64,000 nt of DNA, taken from contig NZ_CP080627.1 of assembly GCF_025917315.1 (NCBI RefSeq), positions 3,162,001-3,226,000 on the forward strand, in the 5' to 3' direction. The position numbers and the translations under genes were made by a program. Origin of the DNA: Halomonas qaidamensis. GTDB taxonomy: Bacteria > Pseudomonadota > Gammaproteobacteria > Pseudomonadales > Halomonadaceae. Below are positions 38,970-47,258 of the stretch, piece after piece. The notes under the pieces were generated by a model. It was not told where the DNA came from. It was given only the letters and a program-made list of their open reading frames with translations, and did not search any database. Positions within the stretch are counted from its first letter, which is position 1; each line of letters begins with the position of its first letter.

Positions 38970-39893
38970 ATGCAAGTTTTAGTTCTTGGGGCTGCCGCAG
39001 GCGGCGGCTTTCCCCAGTGGAATTGCAACTGCCCTAACTGTTATCACGTACGCCAGGGTAGTACTGACCATCAACCGCGCACCCAATCATCGATTGCGTT
39101 AAGCGTGGATGGCAAGCAGTGGTTGCTGTGCAATGCGTCCCCTGACATTCGTGCCCAGCTCAATGCCAACCCAGAACTATGGCCAAGCGAGCTGCGTGGC
39201 AGCGGTGTTCGCGGCGTGCTGCTGGTGGATGCCCAGATCGACCACGTCACTGGGCTACTTTCCCTAAGAGAGGGCTGCCCGCTGGAGGTATGGTGCACGC
39301 CCAATGTGCATCGCGATTTATCTACCGGCTTTCCGCTCTTCCCGATGCTGGAGCACTGGGGCGGACTTCATTGGCAGCCGATTGGTTTGGAAAATCAGCA
39401 GGAAGTTACCGAATTTTCGATTCCCTTTCTGCCCGATATCGCACTCACCGCCTTTGCACTACACAGCAATGCCCCGCCCTACTCACCACGGCGCGGCGCA
39501 CCCTCCTGTGGCGATAATTTAGGGCTGTATATAGTCGACCGTCGCAGCGGCAAGTCGCTTTGCTATGCCCCTGGGCTTGGCAACCCAACACCGCTGGCGA
39601 TGCGCTTCTTAAACGCCGCTGATGTGGTGATGGTCGATGGCACCCTGTGGGAAGACAATGAAATGCAGACACTCGGCGTTGGCACCTCTACAGGCCAACA
39701 AATGGGTCATCTCGCGCTCAATGGCAACGGCGGCATGTGTGAACTGTTGAGCGAACTACCCAGCAGCACGCGGCGCATTTTGATTCATATCAACAACACT
39801 AATCCGATATTGGACAGCGCAAGCGATGCAGCGAAAACGGTGCAGGCCGCAGGCATCGAAACCGCTTATGACGGTATGAAACTTACCCTGTAG
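38970..39893 (+). CDS. pqqB: PQQ biosynthesis protein PqqB
   Basis: 307 aa, metallo-beta-lactamase-fold oxygenase of the PQQ pathway (proposed Tyr hydroxylase). Typical start V-L-V-L-G-A-A-A-G-G-G-F-P-Q-W-N with a CNCPNC zinc cluster just after it; the metal site DAQIDHVTGLL follows near residue 88. I chose ATG 38970, AGGAGG 7 bases upstream; the longer frame to 38916 overlaps the hairpin. Confidence 0.97.
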   Translation: MQVLVLGAAAGGGFPQWNCNCPNCYHVRQGSTDHQPRTQSSIALSVDGKQWLLCNASPDIRAQLNANPELWPSELRGSGVRGVLLVDAQIDHVTGLLSLREGCPLEVWCTPNVHRDLSTGFPLFPMLEHWGGLHWQPIGLENQQEVTEFSIPFLPDIALTAFALHSNAPPYSPRRGAPSCGDNLGLYIVDRRSGKSLCYAPGLGNPTPLAMRFLNAADVVMVDGTLWEDNEMQTLGVGTSTGQQMGHLALNGNGGMCELLSELPSSTRRILIHINNTNPILDSASDAAKTVQAAGIETAYDGMKLTL

Positions 39894-39958
39894 CCGACCT
39901 TTTTCTTTATAGAGCACTGACATCAGCAGCACTAACAATAACAATCAGGAGATAGATC

Positions 39959-40747
39959 ATGGCGCTGACAGCGATAACGCCCTGCGCTTCTACCACCCCG
40001 CTCAGCCGGGAGGCGTTCCGTGAAGCGCTAATGAGTAAAGGGCAGTACTACCACCTTAACCACCCCTTTCAGCAGGCGATGGCCAATGGCGAACTTACCC
40101 GAGAGCAGCTGCAGGGCTGGGTGGCTAACCGCTTTTACTACCAGCTGATGATTCCCCAAAAAGATGCCGCGCTGCTGGCCAACTGCCCCGATGCCGCTAC
40201 CCGCAGGCGATGGGTGCAACGCCTGCTTGACCACGACGGCCACGCTGAAGATGAAGGCGGTATTGAAGCTTGGTTGGCGCTCGGTGAAGCCGTAGGGTTA
40301 CCGCGTCATACGCTGCTTTCCCAGGAGCGTGTGTTACCCGGCGTGCGCTTTGCAGTTGATGCCTACCGCCACTTTGTCGCCCGCGCGCCCTGGCAGGAGG
40401 CAGCGATCTCATCGCTGACTGAACTGTTTGCGCCACTTGCCCACCAAAACCGCTTGGATACCTGGCCCCAGCACTACCCATGGATAAACGAGCAGGGCTA
40501 TCGCTATTTCCGCAAGCGGCTCAGCGAGGCCCGCCGAGACGTTGAGCATGGCTTGGAAATCGCCTTAGGCGTATGTACGACCGTGGCGCTGCAGCAGCGC
40601 GCGCTGGACATTCTGCAATTTAAGCTCGATGTGCTGTGGAGCATGCTGGATGCCATGACTATGGCCTATCAGTTAGACCGCCCGCCTTACCACACCGTCA
40701 CCCGCGAAGCGGTATATCACCGTGGGCTTGAGCACTCACATTACTAG
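39959..40747 (+). CDS. pqqC: pyrroloquinoline-quinone synthase PqqC
   Basis: 262-aa cofactorless oxidase that closes the final ring of PQQ. Family segments: [36 protein letters not shown] near the N-terminus, the [22 protein letters not shown] active-site helix, and [25 protein letters not shown] precedes the ATG. Typical length. Confidence 0.97.
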   Translation: MALTAITPCASTTPLSREAFREALMSKGQYYHLNHPFQQAMANGELTREQLQGWVANRFYYQLMIPQKDAALLANCPDAATRRRWVQRLLDHDGHAEDEGGIEAWLALGEAVGLPRHTLLSQERVLPGVRFAVDAYRHFVARAPWQEAAISSLTELFAPLAHQNRLDTWPQHYPWINEQGYRYFRKRLSEARRDVEHGLEIALGVCTTVALQQRALDILQFKLDVLWSMLDAMTMAYQLDRPPYHTVTREAVYHRGLEHSHY

Positions 40748-40778
40748 GCCATGATCGACCAGCGTTGGGGAATTCACC

Positions 40779-40814
40779 ATGTCACAGCAACTCGCCATGT
40801 CACAACAACTCGCC
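40779..40814. repeat. tandem repeat, 2 x 18 bp at the pqqD start
   Basis: Two 18-bp units differing at one base, each starting with ATGTCAC; a third partial unit follows (ATGTCACA at 40815). It multiplies the start codon of pqqD. Confidence 0.92.
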
Positions 40815-41099
40815 ATGTCACATCACGATATTTACCAGCTGCGACGCGGCTGGCGCTTACAGTGGGAAGCCATTCAGGGCTGCCACGTTATTCTCTACCC
40901 CGAGGGCATGGTCAAGCTCAGCGCGACTGCCGGCGCGATTCTTGAACAGGTCGACGGCCAGCAAACTATCGGCGACATTATCGCCACCCTACAGCAACGC
41001 TACCCAGGCGCAGAGACCTTAGCAGACGACGTCGTGCAGTTTATCGATGAAGCCCGCAGCAACGGCTGGCTAGCCATGAAGGAGGTGCATTGTGGCTAA
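40779..41099 (+). CDS. pqqD: PQQ peptide chaperone PqqD
   Basis: 106 aa, RRE-type chaperone that presents PqqA to PqqE. The core R-L-Q-W-E-A-I-Q-G...[22 protein letters not shown] is typical. The first 12 residues are two copies of M-S-Q-Q-L-A, from an 18-bp tandem duplication that also repeats the ATG (40779, 40797, with a third related ATG at 40815). TTGGGG near 40765 favours the first. Normal PqqD begins near 40815. The stop overlaps pqqE by 8 bases. Confidence 0.93.
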   Translation: MSQQLAMSQQLAMSHHDIYQLRRGWRLQWEAIQGCHVILYPEGMVKLSATAGAILEQVDGQQTIGDIIATLQQRYPGAETLADDVVQFIDEARSNGWLAMKEVHCG

Positions 41100-42354
41100 T
41101 AAAAACTTGCTCAATCAACATTCAGCCAACCCAGCCGCTGAAGCGACCTCACCGCCACTATGGCTGCTGGCGGAACTCACCTACCGCTGCCCGCTGCAGT
41201 GCGCTTACTGCTCTAACCCGCTGGCCTTTACCCGCTACCAAAACGAGTTGGATACCGACGCGTGGTTTAGCGTACTGCGCCAAGCCAGGGCCATGGGGGC
41301 GGCTCAGCTGGGGTTTTCCGGCGGCGAGCCGCTGATTCGCCAAGACCTGGAAGCGCTAGTAAGCGAAGCACGCACGCTTGGCTTTTATACCAACCTGCTG
41401 ACCTCCGGCGTGGGGCTGACTGCCCAGCGGGTAGACGCCCTGGCAGAAGCAGGTCTGGATCATATCCAGATTAGCCTGCAAGCCGCCGACCCCGAACTGG
41501 CCCAGGCACTGGCAGGCTCTGCCAAGGCTCACGCCAACAAGCTGGCGATGGCCAAAGCCGTCAAATCGGCAGGCTACCCCATGGTGTTGAACGTGGTGCT
41601 GCATCGGCACAATATCGATCAAATTGGCGACCTGATTGCGCTTTGCGATGAGCTAGGCGCAGATGCGGTTGAACTGGCCAACTGCCAATATTACGGCTGG
41701 GCGTTTTTGAACCGTCAAGCGCTGATGCCCACCCGTGAACAGCTGATACGTGCCGAAGCGGAAACCAACCGCTGGCGTGAAACACTCGCGGCGCGTGGCC
41801 GCGATATGTCATTGCTGTTTGTGGTGCCGGACTACTTTGAGCAAGCGCCTAAAGCGTGCATGGGTGGTTGGGGCAGTATTTTTATGACCGTTGCTCCAGA
41901 TGGCGCCGTATTGCCCTGCCATAGCGCCAGGGAGCTGCCGATGGCGTTTCCCAACGTCAAAGAGACATCACTGCAGGACATTTGGTACCAAAGCGATGCC
42001 TTCAACCGTTTTCGCGGCACCCAGTGGATGCCGACGCTTTGCCAACAGTGCGACGATCGCGATAAAGACCATGGCGGCTGCCGCTGCCAAGCTTATTTGT
42101 TAACCGGCGATATGAACGCCACTGACCCCGTGTGCCAGCACTCTCCTCAGCATGGGTTGTTAGAGAGCCTGATCACAGAAAATGCCACAATCACTTCTGA
42201 TCAAGCGACCCTGATACCCCGCAATGCTCGCCAGTCAAAGCAGTTGCAAACAAAGCAGTTGCAGGGTCAGGCTGAAAGTCAGAGTGGCTTGAGTCAGAGC
42301 GGCTTGGCAGCGCCTTCGCCCCGCCAACCACTCGAGCTGATTTATCGGCAGTAA
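41092..42354 (+). CDS. pqqE: PqqA peptide cyclase PqqE
   Basis: 420-aa radical-SAM enzyme that forms the Glu-Tyr carbon-carbon bond in PqqA. CX3CX2C cluster at C33, C37, C40 ([14 protein letters not shown]), then a SPASM domain with [14 protein letters not shown] and [11 protein letters not shown] cysteines for auxiliary clusters. GTG start 41092 with AAGGAGG 7 bases upstream. The last 45 residues are an odd Gln/Ser-rich tail made by two in-frame 15-bp tandem duplications and are not part of the usual protein. Confidence 0.96.
   Translation: MANKNLLNQHSANPAAEATSPPLWLLAELTYRCPLQCAYCSNPLAFTRYQNELDTDAWFSVLRQARAMGAAQLGFSGGEPLIRQDLEALVSEARTLGFYTNLLTSGVGLTAQRVDALAEAGLDHIQISLQAADPELAQALAGSAKAHANKLAMAKAVKSAGYPMVLNVVLHRHNIDQIGDLIALCDELGADAVELANCQYYGWAFLNRQALMPTREQLIRAEAETNRWRETLAARGRDMSLLFVVPDYFEQAPKACMGGWGSIFMTVAPDGAVLPCHSARELPMAFPNVKETSLQDIWYQSDAFNRFRGTQWMPTLCQQCDDRDKDHGGCRCQAYLLTGDMNATDPVCQHSPQHGLLESLITENATITSDQATLIPRNARQSKQLQTKQLQGQAESQSGLSQSGLAAPSPRQPLELIYRQ
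42237..42306. repeat. two adjacent 2 x 15 bp in-frame duplications in the pqqE 3' end
   Basis: First pair 42237-42251 and 42252-42266 (K-Q-L-Q repeated), second pair 42277-42291 and 42292-42306 (S-Q-S-G-L repeated). Both preserve the frame. Confidence 0.92.
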
Positions 42355-42361
42355 ATCTATT

Positions 42362-42381
42362 TATCCGTAACTATCCGTAAC
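42362..42381. repeat. tandem repeat, 2 x 10 bp after pqqE
   Basis: TATCCGTAAC-type 10-bp unit repeated once, in the 53-bp gap between pqqE and the convergent C-x3-CW gene. Confidence 0.7.
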
Positions 42382-42407
42382 AAACCTGGTTAATAGTTAC
42401 AAACCTA

Positions 42408-43004
42408 TTAAGGCTCGCAGGTGGCTCGCTCAGCATGAGCGGGCAGCTGCGGGCAAACGGCTGCTAACGAATGTCCGCTCGCTTGCCAGCCATCCACCCC
42501 CTTTGGGTACCAATAGAGCTCTTCATAGCCCATTGCCTCGGCGCGCCGTGCAGCGTTCCAGGAAAGCCAGCAGTCAGCACGGCAGAAAAACACCAGCGGC
42601 GCGGCTTCAGCGCGCTCACGCTGTGCATCTAGCGTTGTCTTAAAATAATCATGCCACTCCTCTTCCAAGCTAGCCGCGCCCACATTAGGCAGCCAAATAC
42701 TCCCTGGGATCGTTAAATGCGCACTATCCTGCAGAAAAAGGCCGTTATGCCAAGGCAGCGCATAGACATCCACCAGAATCACTGGCGGCGATTCCAGCAG
42801 CGCTTGAAAAGCATGGTCATCTAACGTGGTCACCCCTGGAAGCGGTGCGGTTACGGGCGCTTTGAAAGGCGGCAAGCGGTAGCCTTCTTGGTTAAATGCC
42901 GCTGAGGGCGCTTCAGCGTGTGCCGCTCCACTGAATACACCCGCTGCCCACGCCACACAGAGCATATAGCGGCGCACAGAGTGCGCCGGAGATTGCGTCA
43001 ACAT
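42408..43004 (-). CDS. PQQ-associated CXXCW-type rhodanese-like protein
   Basis: 198-aa secreted protein; signal peptide ends about AHA (residue 30). The rhodanese-like body keeps the family hallmark F-F-C-R-A-D-C-W-L-S-W-N-A-A-R-R-A, i.e. two Cys spaced by three residues and a Trp, so it is a redox/sulfur-carrying candidate. Such proteins are found only beside PQQ dehydrogenases. I chose ATG 43004 (AAGG upstream) because the longer frame to 43088 overlaps the pentapeptide gene. Transcribed after the pentapeptide gene, 7 bp apart. Confidence 0.85.
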   Translation of the reverse strand: MLTQSPAHSVRRYMLCVAWAAGVFSGAAHAEAPSAAFNQEGYRLPPFKAPVTAPLPGVTTLDDHAFQALLESPPVILVDVYALPWHNGLFLQDSAHLTIPGSIWLPNVGAASLEEEWHDYFKTTLDAQRERAEAAPLVFFCRADCWLSWNAARRAEAMGYEELYWYPKGVDGWQASGHSLAAVCPQLPAHAERATCEP

Positions 43005-43011
43005 GGTGACC

Positions 43012-43698
43012 TTACTCCCAATCAAACGGGCAGGCGGTACAGCCCTCCATTTGGGCCATTTGGAAGTTTCCGTAGTGGATGCGTGCACCGGTCATATCCG
43101 CATCATTGAGGCGCGCGATGTTCATTTTGGCTTCTTGCAGATTAGCATCGCGCAGGTCCGCTCCGTTCAGGTTGACCTTATTCATCCAGGCCATTTCCAG
43201 GTTGCTGCCCATCAGCGTCGCTCCCTGCATGCTAGCTCCAGAAAGCCGGGCAAACTCCAGGTTAGCGCCAGTCAAATCAGCATGGTCAAACGTTGCGCCC
43301 TGGGCATAGATACTCCAGCTATCCAACCCGACCAAACTGGCATGGGAAAGATCAGCACCGCGTAAATGAGTGCTAGGCATACGCGCGCGATTGAGGTTGG
43401 CATAGCGCAACGATGCGCCTTCAAAATCAACGCTGCGTAGGTTGCTGTGGCGGAAATCAGCGCCTTCTAGGTTACTGCCCGCAAAGTTAGCGCCCTGTAG
43501 GTCAAGGTTAGAAAAGTCGCCGCCCGATAAATCCATATTGGCGCACTGAGCACCTGGGACCAGCTCACAGCCGTTATGTACTGGCGGTTGATACGCTTCA
43601 ACATAATCGTCGGCAACAACACTGCCTATCGCGCTCAGACAGAGAAAAATCGCCGTTGCTTGGCGGCTTAATATAGGTAGAGCATTACGCGTTATCAT
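43012..43698 (-). CDS. secreted pentapeptide-repeat protein of the PQQ locus
   Basis: 228-aa precursor with signal peptide (ending near V-V-A-D). Residues about 45-215 are some thirty A(D/N)LXX pentapeptide repeats, expected to fold as a right-handed quadrilateral beta helix (for example GANFAGSNLEGADF). The C-terminus has GCTACPFDW with two Cys. ATG 43698 has GGAG 9 bases upstream. Its place between the alcohol dehydrogenase and the C-x3-CW protein suggests a scaffold or chaperone role, but no function is known. Confidence 0.8.
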   Translation of the reverse strand: MITRNALPILSRQATAIFLCLSAIGSVVADDYVEAYQPPVHNGCELVPGAQCANMDLSGGDFSNLDLQGANFAGSNLEGADFRHSNLRSVDFEGASLRYANLNRARMPSTHLRGADLSHASLVGLDSWSIYAQGATFDHADLTGANLEFARLSGASMQGATLMGSNLEMAWMNKVNLNGADLRDANLQEAKMNIARLNDADMTGARIHYGNFQMAQMEGCTACPFDWE

Positions 43699-43730
43699 TA
43701 TTGTTCTCTCCATTACCGTTAATGTTATTC

Positions 43731-43754
43731 AAAAAAGGGCGGCAAAGGCCGCCC
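43731..43754 (-). terminator. Rho-independent terminator of the alcohol dehydrogenase gene
   Basis: On the minus strand GGGCGGC, 4-base loop, GCCGCCC, then TTTTTT, 17 bp after the stop. The pentapeptide gene starts only 33 bp further on, so it is either fed by readthrough or has its own promoter. Confidence 0.8.
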
Positions 43755-43770
43755 AAGAGGTGTCAATAAC

Positions 43771-45672
43771 TTAACGATTAGCCAGATCTTGAACGAAAGA
43801 TGGCAGCTTGAAGACCCAGAACGAACCACCCTGAGCAATCGGCCGCGTCAGTTCAGCCATATCACCACCCCAGAGAGGAACCGCGCCGCCATAACCGGCG
43901 GTAACACCAATGTACTGTTCACCATCCATTTCCCAAGTTACCGGTGGTGAAATGATGCCGGTGCCTACCTGGAACTTCCAAAGCTCTTCACCGGTTTCAG
44001 CGTGGAAGGCTTTGAAGTAGCCATCACCTGTGCCGGTAAACACCAAATCACCGTGGGTCGCTAGCACGCCTGCCCATAGCGGCATGGGTTCTTTATGCTC
44101 CCAAGCGTACTCGCCAGTCACCGGATCAACAGCGCGCAGAATACCGACGTGGTCGTCGTACATGCGCTTAATGCGGAAGCCCATACCTAAGTAGGCCGCG
44201 CCTTCCACGTACTCAACTTCCTCAGTCCAGTAATCTTCTTTCCAGTGGTTACCCGGCACATAGAACAGCCCTGTATCTTCGCTATAAGCCATCGGGTTCC
44301 AGTTTTTACCACCCAAGAATGGCGGTGAAACTTCGACTGGTTCAGAGCGTGTTTGTCCCTCTTCCAAACGCGGTGGTCGCTGGCCTTCAGCCTCAACGGG
44401 ACGGCCGGTTTCCAGGTCAATGTGGGTGGCCCAGGTAATGTTATCGACAAACGGGAAGGCGTTGATAAGCTCGCCGTTGGTCCGATCAGTGACATAGAAG
44501 AAGCCATTACGGTCAGCGTGAGCACCTGCATTCACCGTTTGGCCATTCTCATCTTCGTACTCGAACAAGACGATTTCGTTATTACCCGAGAAGTCCCAGG
44601 TGTCGTTGGGCGTGTGCTGATAGAACCACTTCACTTCGCCGGTCGAAGGGTCAATACCCAGCTGACCCGAAGTATAGAGGCTGTCGTAGTCAGACGGGTC
44701 ACCATCTTCTGAAGTACGTGCCCAACCGTTCCAGGGAGCGGGGTTACCGGCGCCAATGATGATGGTATTGGTGTCAGGGTCGAAGCTGGCGCTCTGCCAT
44801 GGTGCGCCACCACCTTGGCTCCAGGCTTGTACTTTGCCGGTTTCGCTATCGGGGTCATCGGGCCAGGAAGGCGCGTTGGCATCACCTGTCGGAGTGCTCT
44901 CTTCACCGTTCAAACGTCCCATGTGGCCTTCAACAAAGGGCCGCATCCAAATCTCTTCGCCGGTTTCCGGATCGCGGGCATACAGCTTACCCACAATGCC
45001 AAACTCATCCCCCGAAGAGCCATGAATCAGCAACACGCGACCTGTTTCGCTATCTTCTACAATCGTTGGCGCACCGGTCATGGTGTAGCCCGCACGGTGG
45101 TCACCAAAGCGTTCGCGCCATACCACGTCACCGGTATCTTTATTCAGCGCCACGATGCCAGCATCCAACGTACCGAAGAATACTTTATCACCATAGATGG
45201 CCGCACCGCGGTTCACCACGTCACAGCAGGGGCGAATATCGCTGGGCAGGCGATGATTGTAAGACCACAGCCGCTGGCCGGTACGCGCATCTATGGCAAA
45301 AATACGTGAGTAGGAGCCGGTGACATAAATAACGCCTTCATGGATCAGGGCCTGAGACTCTTGGCCACGCTGCATTTCATCGCCAAACGAGTGAGACCAC
45401 GCAGGGGTCAGCATCTCGACATTATCTGCGTTAATTTGATCAAGCGGGCTATAGCGCTGTGCTTTCACGCCCATGCCATACATCAACACCGTTTCAGTGT
45501 TGTTATGGTCGTTGAGAATATCGTCCCAGGTCACCTCGCTGGCGTGGGCTGTCATCGCAACACCCCCAACGCCTAAGGCAGAGGCGTAAGCAACGGCGGC
45601 GGTGAGTGTACGCAGGCGAAAGGGCCACGAAATTTTGCGGACTGACGTGTTGTTATTGATAGCGTATGTCAT
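43771..45672 (-). CDS. exaA: PQQ-dependent alcohol dehydrogenase, calcium-type
   Basis: 633-aa periplasmic quinoprotein of the methanol/ethanol family. Signal peptide to about residue 44 (AHA before SEVTW). Eight-bladed propeller W-motifs are visible. The adjacent Cys pair is C149-C150 (R-P-C-C-D-V-V) and the metal Asn is N310 (GNPAPWNG). The catalytic Asp is D360 in W-D-F-S-G; two residues on it has Ser362, not the second Asp that marks lanthanide-dependent XoxF/ExaF/PedH, so calcium is expected. Ethanol or longer alcohols are likelier than methanol, given the PedF/ErcA context. ATG 45672 has only a weak GGA upstream; the longer frame to 45723 lacks a better one. Confidence 0.93.
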   Translation of the reverse strand: MTYAINNNTSVRKISWPFRLRTLTAAVAYASALGVGGVAMTAHASEVTWDDILNDHNNTETVLMYGMGVKAQRYSPLDQINADNVEMLTPAWSHSFGDEMQRGQESQALIHEGVIYVTGSYSRIFAIDARTGQRLWSYNHRLPSDIRPCCDVVNRGAAIYGDKVFFGTLDAGIVALNKDTGDVVWRERFGDHRAGYTMTGAPTIVEDSETGRVLLIHGSSGDEFGIVGKLYARDPETGEEIWMRPFVEGHMGRLNGEESTPTGDANAPSWPDDPDSETGKVQAWSQGGGAPWQSASFDPDTNTIIIGAGNPAPWNGWARTSEDGDPSDYDSLYTSGQLGIDPSTGEVKWFYQHTPNDTWDFSGNNEIVLFEYEDENGQTVNAGAHADRNGFFYVTDRTNGELINAFPFVDNITWATHIDLETGRPVEAEGQRPPRLEEGQTRSEPVEVSPPFLGGKNWNPMAYSEDTGLFYVPGNHWKEDYWTEEVEYVEGAAYLGMGFRIKRMYDDHVGILRAVDPVTGEYAWEHKEPMPLWAGVLATHGDLVFTGTGDGYFKAFHAETGEELWKFQVGTGIISPPVTWEMDGEQYIGVTAGYGGAVPLWGGDMAELTRPIAQGGSFWVFKLPSFVQDLANR

Positions 45673-45750
45673 GGGTTTTCCATCCGAGTAATGATCACAA
45701 TGCAATGGCTGCAAAGCGGCCAAGCTGCTGCTTGCGTGGTGCCAGCAAGA

Positions 45751-45765
45751 CTAAGCTCAGCTTAG
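45751..45765. promoter_or_regulatory. perfect 7-bp palindrome in the exaA-pedF promoter region
   Basis: CTAAGCT, one central base, AGCTTAG; 79 bp upstream of exaA and 168 bp upstream of pedF. A possible operator; the binder is unknown. Confidence 0.4.
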
Positions 45766-45847
45766 AAGCTCGGATAACAAACCAACCTACCCCTCCAGTC
45801 GCGTTCTCATCCTGATTTAGCACTACTTCCAAAGGAGGAGCCCAGCG

Positions 45848-45865
45848 ATGCCTAAGGTGCTATAG
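45848..45865 (+). other. five-codon leader frame
   Basis: AAAGGAGGAG sits 7 bases before ATG, and the frame reads M-P-K-V-L then TAG, 68 bp before pedF. A real leader minigene or a chance match to the ribosome site. Confidence 0.3.
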
Positions 45866-45933
45866 GTTCGGAAAGCCTGCCTGCCTATGCTCACTCCAGT
45901 GACGATACTTTGATCCCCTGAGGAGCATTTCCC

Positions 45934-46422
45934 ATGACCATTACAAAAACCATTACAAAAACCGCCCTTAAAAAAACGCACTTACGCCTCAGCAGTCAAG
46001 TGGGCGCTCTCGCCCTTGCGGCGCTACTGGCGTCACCACTGGCCTGGTCTCACGGCAGCGTGACTCCTCAAGCCGTTGACATTAAAGACCTCGAACGCTT
46101 GGGCGACGATTGGCGGGAAGAGAACCCCTACCGTGACCACCCCCAGCAAGAGCTAGCCATCGATATTGGTGCCCGCGCTTACAACAGCAACTGCGCCGCT
46201 TGCCATGGGCTAGAGGCAAAATCCGGCGGCATCGCCCCGGACCTGCGCGAGTTGGAGAACGGCGCATGGGGCGATGAGTGGTTCAAAGAGCTGGTCACCA
46301 ATGGTGCCGAGCGCAACGGCCGTGTGCTAATGCCGCGTATGTCTGACTACGTTAGCCAAGAAGGATTGTGGGCCATTCGTACGTGGCTGGAGACGGTCAG
46401 TATGGAAACTACCGGACAATAA
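45934..46422 (+). CDS. pedF: cytochrome c550 PedF/ExaB-type
   Basis: 162-aa periplasmic electron acceptor of the alcohol dehydrogenase. Signal peptide about 16-39, cleaved before HGSVTPQAV, the characteristic PedF N-terminus. Heme site C87-A-A-C90-H91, with the distal Met in RVLMPRMSDYV. GAGGAG lies 8 bases before the ATG. Codons 2-9 are an exact 12-bp tandem duplication (T-I-T-K twice). Confidence 0.92.
   Translation: MTITKTITKTALKKTHLRLSSQVGALALAALLASPLAWSHGSVTPQAVDIKDLERLGDDWREENPYRDHPQQELAIDIGARAYNSNCAACHGLEAKSGGIAPDLRELENGAWGDEWFKELVTNGAERNGRVLMPRMSDYVSQEGLWAIRTWLETVSMETTGQ
45937..45960. repeat. tandem repeat, 2 x 12 bp in pedF
   Basis: ACCATTACAAAA twice in a row just after the ATG; in frame, adding four residues to the basic start of the signal peptide. 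Confidence 0.92.
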
Positions 46423-46442
46423 CCCTCACGCTGGGAGGCACC

Positions 46443-47258
46443 ATGGCAACCCTATCCCCCCTAATCACGTTACAACGGTTTGCCGCGTTTCTTGCTGCGC
46501 TTGGTTGGTTAGTCGTTATGTTGCCTCCCAGCGCGCTGGCTACCGAGAATACGGCTGAAAAGGACCCGCTGAACTCCTTTATGTGGCCTGTCTACCGCGA
46601 GCGCTTTCTAGGCGACGCCCCCGTGGTGTTTGACGAGCGAGTCATCGTGAATGCACCAGGGTTCGCTGAAGACTCAGGACAAGTGCCCATTGAGCTAGAC
46701 GCCAGCGCCTTAGAAGCCAGCGGCGAGCCAATCACTGACATTATTGCCTGGGTGGATCTCAACCCGATTCCCCGCCTGTTCCGCTACTCCCCGATGAGCC
46801 ACGGCTTAGCCAAGCTATCGTTAAATATCCGCTTGGAACAAGCCTCCGCGGTGCGCGTCGCGGTGAAGCAGGGAGACACCTGGCATGTGGGCGGCACCTA
46901 TATTGAAGCGGAAGGCGGCGGCTGCACCACCCCCGGCATTGCCAGCGCAGACACCGACTGGGAAAACACCTTCGGCGAGCTGCAGGGGCGGTTGTTTGCT
47001 AATGAGGGCGAACAGCGACTGCGGGTGCGTCTTTCCCATCCTATGGACAGCGGCTTGATTCCCAGCCAACCGGCCTTTTATGTGCAGTCGTTTGAACTGT
47101 TGGATCAGCAGGGCGAGCAAGTGGCCGCCCTGGATATCGACGCCTCGGTAAGCGCTAACCCCACCTTAGGGCTGCATATGCGCCCCTCGCCGGGCGGCTA
47201 TGTGATTGGTGCGCGGGATAACAACGGCAATCGTTTTTCCATTGGCCTGCAGCCATGA
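46443..47258 (+). CDS. quinoprotein-associated SoxYZ-like carrier
   Basis: 271-aa secreted protein that fuses a SoxY-like and a SoxZ-like domain. Signal peptide ends near residue 34 (A-L-A before T-E-N). The SoxY-type conserved Cys is C161 in GGGCTTPG, positioned at the end of the first domain rather than at the protein end; the SoxZ-like part follows (RLSHPMDSG, VQSFELLDQ). In the thiosulfate system the corresponding Cys carries the substrate covalently. Here it occurs with a PQQ dehydrogenase and its role is unknown. GGGAGG precedes ATG 46443; the open frame upstream lies in pedF. Confidence 0.88.
   Translation: MATLSPLITLQRFAAFLAALGWLVVMLPPSALATENTAEKDPLNSFMWPVYRERFLGDAPVVFDERVIVNAPGFAEDSGQVPIELDASALEASGEPITDIIAWVDLNPIPRLFRYSPMSHGLAKLSLNIRLEQASAVRVAVKQGDTWHVGGTYIEAEGGGCTTPGIASADTDWENTFGELQGRLFANEGEQRLRVRLSHPMDSGLIPSQPAFYVQSFELLDQQGEQVAALDIDASVSANPTLGLHMRPSPGGYVIGARDNNGNRFSIGLQP

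Larger units (their letters stand above)
45673..45933. other. divergent promoter region of exaA and pedF
   Basis: 261 bp with a perfect palindrome CTAAGCT-C-AGCTTAG (45751-45765) and a five-codon frame with a strong ribosome site (45848). Candidate target of the AgmR-type regulator encoded 10 kb away. No protein gene of normal size. Confidence 0.5.

Noticed and set aside
44799..45323. 174-aa and 164-aa plus-strand frames antisense to exaA
   Set aside because: Inside a strongly conserved quinoprotein gene; Arg/His/Ser-rich with no family resemblance.
43771..45672. Lanthanide-dependent (XoxF/ExaF/PedH) assignment
   Set aside because: The position two residues after the catalytic Asp is Ser, not Asp.
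45673..45760. Sigma-54-like TGGCAC element upstream of exaA
   Set aside because: The -12 part reads AAGCA rather than TTGCA and no sigma-54 activator is encoded nearby.
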